From assembly GCA_965178525.1 (NCBI GenBank), contig CBCXVS010000174.1, positions 1 through 16,441 on the forward strand: a stretch of 16,441 nucleotides of DNA, written 5' to 3'. Positions 13,473-16,441 of this stretch are shown piece after piece. Position numbers and translations under genes: made by a program. Each line of letters starts with the position of its first letter. Positions within the stretch are counted from its first letter, which is position 1. The stretch comes from CBCXVS01 sp965178525 (GTDB taxonomy: Bacteria > Tectomicrobia > Entotheonellia > Entotheonellales > Entotheonellaceae). Under the pieces are notes generated by a model. That model did no database searches. It worked only from the letters and a program-made list of their open reading frames with translations, and had not been told where the DNA came from.

Positions 13473-14819
13473 TTACACTTTCCCCCGGTCGCGCCACTTC
13501 TTGAAAATCCGCTTCACCGCCTTGTCCGCCTCATCCAGAGACGCCTCCGGCGTCATCCGGCCGGCCGCGGCCTGGGCGAACATGGTGGAGACCACCCAGG
13601 TGCTGAACACCTCGTCAATCGCGGCATTGGCATAGCCCGGATAGCCCACGTTCGTGGCCCAGTCGAGGACATCGCTCAGCACCGCATACTTATCCGGCGG
13701 CTTGGCCTTGCTATCGTTGGCAATCAGTTTCTGTAGATCGGGCACCGTGTCCGGAAAGCACGGAAAATTGTAGAACTCACTAGCCATGAAGCCCTTCTTG
13801 AAATTGCCGATGTAGTCCACCAAGAATTGCTTGGCGCCATCGATATTCGCAGCAAATTTCCAGATGACGTAGACGTCCATGACGTGTTCGAGGCCGATGC
13901 GCCGTACCGGACCCTGGGCCGCTTTGGCCAACCAGATGTGGTCCGTTACCGGGATCTTTTTATTTTCGCCGGTGCGCGTAATGGAAATCGCATTCAAGGC
14001 CAACGAGCCCTTACCTGCGAGCATAAAGCGGTTGTTGGACGACGCCTCCCAGGTAAAGACCTCATCTGTCATGGTCTCTTCGTAGAGCGTTTTGACGAAT
14101 TTGATGGCCTCCAACGTCTCCTTCGACTTCAGCGTCGGTGTGCCTTCCGCCGTCTGTACCGAGGCCCCAAAGGCATACAGGATGGCCCGCAAGGCCATAT
14201 TGGTGTCGATCTCCGAGGCCAGCCCAATGCCCACGGGAATACCGTGCTTTTGCTTGATCAGACGCCCGCCTTTGCGGATGTCGTCCCAGGTGTCGGGCTT
14301 CATGCCGACGTCGTCCCACAAATCCTTGCGGTAATTGATCGGATCCGGCACGTAGCTATCGGAAAAGCCATAGTACTTCTTGGTTTTCGGGTTGTACGTG
14401 CTTTTGATCGCAAGGTCGATCGCCTTGCCGTATTGGCGCTCGCACTCCTCGTAGATCTCGCGGTGGTCGATCACTTGGTCTTCATGCACCGGCGGCGGCC
14501 AGAGAAACATGAACAGATCGTGCCCTTGCTGCGCCGAGACCTCGGCGGCGGCACGGCTGTTGAGGCCAGCCAGGCCAATATTGTCGACGATCACATTGGT
14601 GTCGTTCTGTTCTCCCCATTCCTTGATATACGTATTGTTGAACCACTTGTCATAGCCCGGCACGAAGTGATTCCACTGCAGAATTTTCAGCGTTTTCTGC
14701 TGCGCACTGGCCCGTCCCGGCACGATGATATGGGTGGCAACGCCCGCGGTCAGGGCGACAGAACCGGCAGTTTTGATAAAGTGTCGTCTTGATACGGCAT
14801 GACCTGTCTGGTGTTGCAT
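13473..14819 (-). CDS. Tat-exported extracellular solute-binding protein of a CUT1 ABC importer
   Basis: This 448-residue family 1 solute-binding protein starts at ATG 14819, with GGAGG 5 nt upstream (an in-frame start 8 codons earlier is less likely). The N-terminus has a twin-arginine signal SRRHFIK (10-16), a hydrophobic stretch (SVALTAGVATHIIVPG) and an AxA cleavage site near ASA-QQ (39/40). The protein would thus be exported folded. The mature part begins with a beta strand typical of the family (KTLKILQWNHFVPGYDKWFN). YYGFSDSYVPDPINYRKDLWDDVGM carries the usual hinge-region pattern. It is the first gene of the operon that continues with ATPase, two permeases and the VOC gene. The ligand is not evident: sugar, polyol or a related compound. 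Confidence 0.92.
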   Translation of the reverse strand: MQHQTGHAVSRRHFIKTAGSVALTAGVATHIIVPGRASAQQKTLKILQWNHFVPGYDKWFNNTYIKEWGEQNDTNVIVDNIGLAGLNSRAAAEVSAQQGHDLFMFLWPPPVHEDQVIDHREIYEECERQYGKAIDLAIKSTYNPKTKKYYGFSDSYVPDPINYRKDLWDDVGMKPDTWDDIRKGGRLIKQKHGIPVGIGLASEIDTNMALRAILYAFGASVQTAEGTPTLKSKETLEAIKFVKTLYEETMTDEVFTWEASSNNRFMLAGKGSLALNAISITRTGENKKIPVTDHIWLAKAAQGPVRRIGLEHVMDVYVIWKFAANIDGAKQFLVDYIGNFKKGFMASEFYNFPCFPDTVPDLQKLIANDSKAKPPDKYAVLSDVLDWATNVGYPGYANAAIDEVFSTWVVSTMFAQAAAGRMTPEASLDEADKAVKRIFKKWRDRGKV

Positions 14820-14908
14820 ACGTTCCTCCTTCAATCGCTCCACAGCGTCAAGGGCTTTCCCCAGCAGGTGTAGAAGAAAGCACCCAGCGCTTAGCTGAGA
14901 ACCCTCAA

Positions 14909-14943
14909 ATTGTAGGAGATAGGGCGCCTGGCCTGCACCCTAT
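14909..14943 (-). promoter_or_regulatory. Candidate promoter -10 with overlapping palindrome upstream of the CUT1 operon
   Basis: On the minus strand TACAAT (14914-14909) is a good -10 element about 90 bp before the binding-protein start. Directly upstream lies a near-palindrome, ATAGGG/CCCTAT arms plus two more pairs (14919-14943), covering the -10/-35 spacer. No good -35 is seen, which fits either an activated or a repressor-controlled promoter. A repressor of LacI or GntR type would be a natural guess, but no regulator gene is in the window. Confidence 0.33.
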
Positions 14944-15024
14944 GTGTGCGCGACAGGTAGCAGGGCGTGAAAGCGGCGGAAGTGACATCACAGCGCCCGT
15001 AGCCTGTCAAGCATGCTCGGCGCG

Positions 15025-16368
15025 TTAGGCGGGAGCATCGGAAGCCGAGGAAAAGGGGCCCTCTTTTTTGCTGTCCGGTAGGATGACTTCCAAGCGCTCG
15101 ATGCGTTGCCGGTCCATAGCCGTGACGTTGAACGTCACCCCATCGACCTTGGCGTATTGGCCGACGCTGGGCACATGGCCAAGCGCTGATAACACTAGGC
15201 CGGCAACCGTCACGTAGTCCCCGGCGGATAGATGGAGAGCATAACGTTCGTTGAATTCTTCAATCGGTAGATCACCCGGTATGCTCAAATGCCCATCGGC
15301 GGTCGCCTGCACCGTCGTGTCGTCATCGGTATCATCAAATTCATCGAAAATTTCGCCCACGATCCCTTCGATGAGATCTTCCAGTGTGATGAGCCCCAGG
15401 GTACCGCCGTATTCGTCATTGACAATCGCCATGTGGGCATTCCGCTGTTGTAATTCCTGCATGAGATCATCCACTTGCATCGTCGCGAACGTGAACACGG
15501 GCTCGCGCATGACGCTATCGGCGCTGAACGGCGTCTTGCCATCAAAGAACGCCAGGAGATCTTTCGCCAGAAGAATCCCCACAATATGGTCGAGATCCCC
15601 CTCATAGACCGGCAAGCGGGAAAACCCTTCGGTCTGGACGACGTCGATAATCTTCTCCAGAGACCAACCGCGCTCGACGGCACAGATTTCCGTGCGCGGC
15701 GTCATCGCCTCCCGCACGCTCGTGCGCGAGAGGTCCAGTACTCCGGCAATCATCTCCGCGTCCGATTCCTCCACGAGACCCTGCTCATGACTTTCTTCCA
15801 GCAGGAAAAGCAAGTCTTCAGGCGCATGGGCCCGTTCGACAGGGGAGGGCGTCCGGATATTGAAGAGCGCTAAAATCCGGGTTGCGCTCGTATGCATGAC
15901 TCGGCTCACCGGCCAACATACCGTGTGGAACAACATCAAGGGCTGGGCAACCAGACGGCTCAAGTGCTCCGGCTGTACTTGCGCCACCGATTTCGGAACC
16001 ATGACGCCGAAGATCACATGCAAAAAGACGAGACCGAAAAACGTTACGATACCCGCTGTGACATGGGTGAAGATGACCAACAAAGGGGCTGGCAGCAACC
16101 GAAAAAAACCGTGCAGGGAAGGCGCGAGCCATACCGCGCCGACCCACCCCAGCCCTAAAGACGTGAGGGAGATGCCGACTTGCGTACCGGAAATCGTATC
16201 ATCGAGCCGCTCCAGCATCCGCAATGCCAAGCGGGCTCTCCGGTCCCCGGCGTCGGCCAGAGTTTGCAGTTGAGACGTTCGTGTGCGTGCACCGACAAGA
16301 GCGAACTCGGCAGCAACGAAGAAAGCATGGAGTCCGACCAGGATCCCAATGGCGCCAATTGTAAGCAA
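15025..16368 (-). CDS. CNNM/HlyC-CorC family membrane protein with paired CBS domains
   Basis: This 447-residue protein belongs to the hemolysin C/CorC (CNNM, DUF21) family, inner-membrane proteins linked to Mg2+/divalent cation transport. The start is TTG 16368: GAGGA lies 8 nt upstream and an in-frame TGA precedes it. The transmembrane CNNM domain spans about 1-150, starting with a helix at 2-25. MTPRTEI (222-228) leads into CBS1 (about 225-280); CBS2 is about 288-345 (NDEYGGTLGLITLEDLIEGIVGEI). An acidic run EFDDTDDDTT follows (343-352), and the C-terminal CorC_HlyC domain is about 355-435. The transmembrane motif usually written GE-x-x-PK reads GVMVPK (121-126), with Val where Glu is normal. 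It stands apart from the ABC operon (205-bp gap), with its own promoter probably at or beyond the window edge. Confidence 0.92.
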   Translation of the reverse strand: MLTIGAIGILVGLHAFFVAAEFALVGARTRTSQLQTLADAGDRRARLALRMLERLDDTISGTQVGISLTSLGLGWVGAVWLAPSLHGFFRLLPAPLLVIFTHVTAGIVTFFGLVFLHVIFGVMVPKSVAQVQPEHLSRLVAQPLMLFHTVCWPVSRVMHTSATRILALFNIRTPSPVERAHAPEDLLFLLEESHEQGLVEESDAEMIAGVLDLSRTSVREAMTPRTEICAVERGWSLEKIIDVVQTEGFSRLPVYEGDLDHIVGILLAKDLLAFFDGKTPFSADSVMREPVFTFATMQVDDLMQELQQRNAHMAIVNDEYGGTLGLITLEDLIEGIVGEIFDEFDDTDDDTTVQATADGHLSIPGDLPIEEFNERYALHLSAGDYVTVAGLVLSALGHVPSVGQYAKVDGVTFNVTAMDRQRIERLEVILPDSKKEGPFSSASDAPA

Positions 16369-16441
16369 TAGAGTTGTTCCTCAATAGCATAAGATCAGGT
16401 TCCCTAGCCCAGCCCAGATGCCCACCGAATCATCCTCAAAG

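Noticed and set aside
13827..14792. Plus-strand frame of 321 codons opposite the solute-binding protein
   Set aside because: Antisense shadow of a well-supported gene; no ribosome-binding site or recognisable domain.

Overview
This is a 16.4 kb bacterial window of roughly 55-58% G+C by eye, dense in transport and CoA/carbon metabolism genes. Shine-Dalgarno sites are clear (AGGAGG, AAAGGAGG, GGAGG), one periplasmic binding protein has a Tat signal, and there is a group II intron end, so the source is a bacterium, probably an uncultured environmental lineage. The gene mix (tandem CaiB/BaiF proteins, CUT1 ABC operon, deiodinase-like selenoprotein) would suit a Tectomicrobia/Entotheonella-like or proteobacterial genome. 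That placement is a guess; nothing in the window fixes the taxonomy.

Layout. Positions 1-43 are the 3' end of a group II intron (domain V tail, domain VI with bulged branch-point A). It abuts the ribosome-binding site of the first gene. That gene (56-742, +) reads as a single 228-residue thioredoxin-fold protein of the iodothyronine deiodinase family only if the in-frame UGA at 335-337 is read as selenocysteine, exactly at the family's catalytic Sec. It is followed at 27 bp by a SelA-related PLP enzyme (770-1927, +). Convergent to these is a pair of class III CoA-transferase (CaiB/BaiF) domains (4514-2055, -). They share one reading frame and are separated only by a UAG codon and a Pro/Ala-rich linker, so they look like one broken (or read-through) two-domain protein. 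Upstream lies a complete glycine betaine/proline-type ABC system in the order proW-proX-proV (7976-4746, -), with an SDR dehydrogenase remnant behind proV.

The centre (7977-8832) is a mostly gene-free stretch. It holds a 64-residue orphan small protein (-) and a divergent promoter region with helically phased direct repeats like those bound by OmpR/PhoB-family regulators. A fused sulfopyruvate/phosphonopyruvate decarboxylase-like ThDP enzyme (8833-10032, +) leads rightwards from it. Convergent to that is a CUT1-type carbohydrate/polyol ABC operon on the minus strand (Tat-exported binding protein, UgpC/MalK-like ATPase, two permeases), ending in a frameshifted VOC/glyoxalase gene. The window closes with a CNNM/HlyC-CorC membrane protein (16368-15025, -).

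How it fits together. The two ABC systems import a betaine-like compound and an unidentified, probably polyol- or sugar-like compound. Each has a hairpin plus T-run between the binding-protein gene and the ATPase gene, probably to keep binding-protein mRNA in excess. The enzymes (CoA-transferase pair, ThDP decarboxylase, SelA-like PLP enzyme, VOC protein) suggest catabolism of an unusual carboxylate, but no single pathway can be read off. The most notable element is the bacterial deiodinase-like selenoprotein paired with a SelA-family PLP enzyme behind a group II intron.
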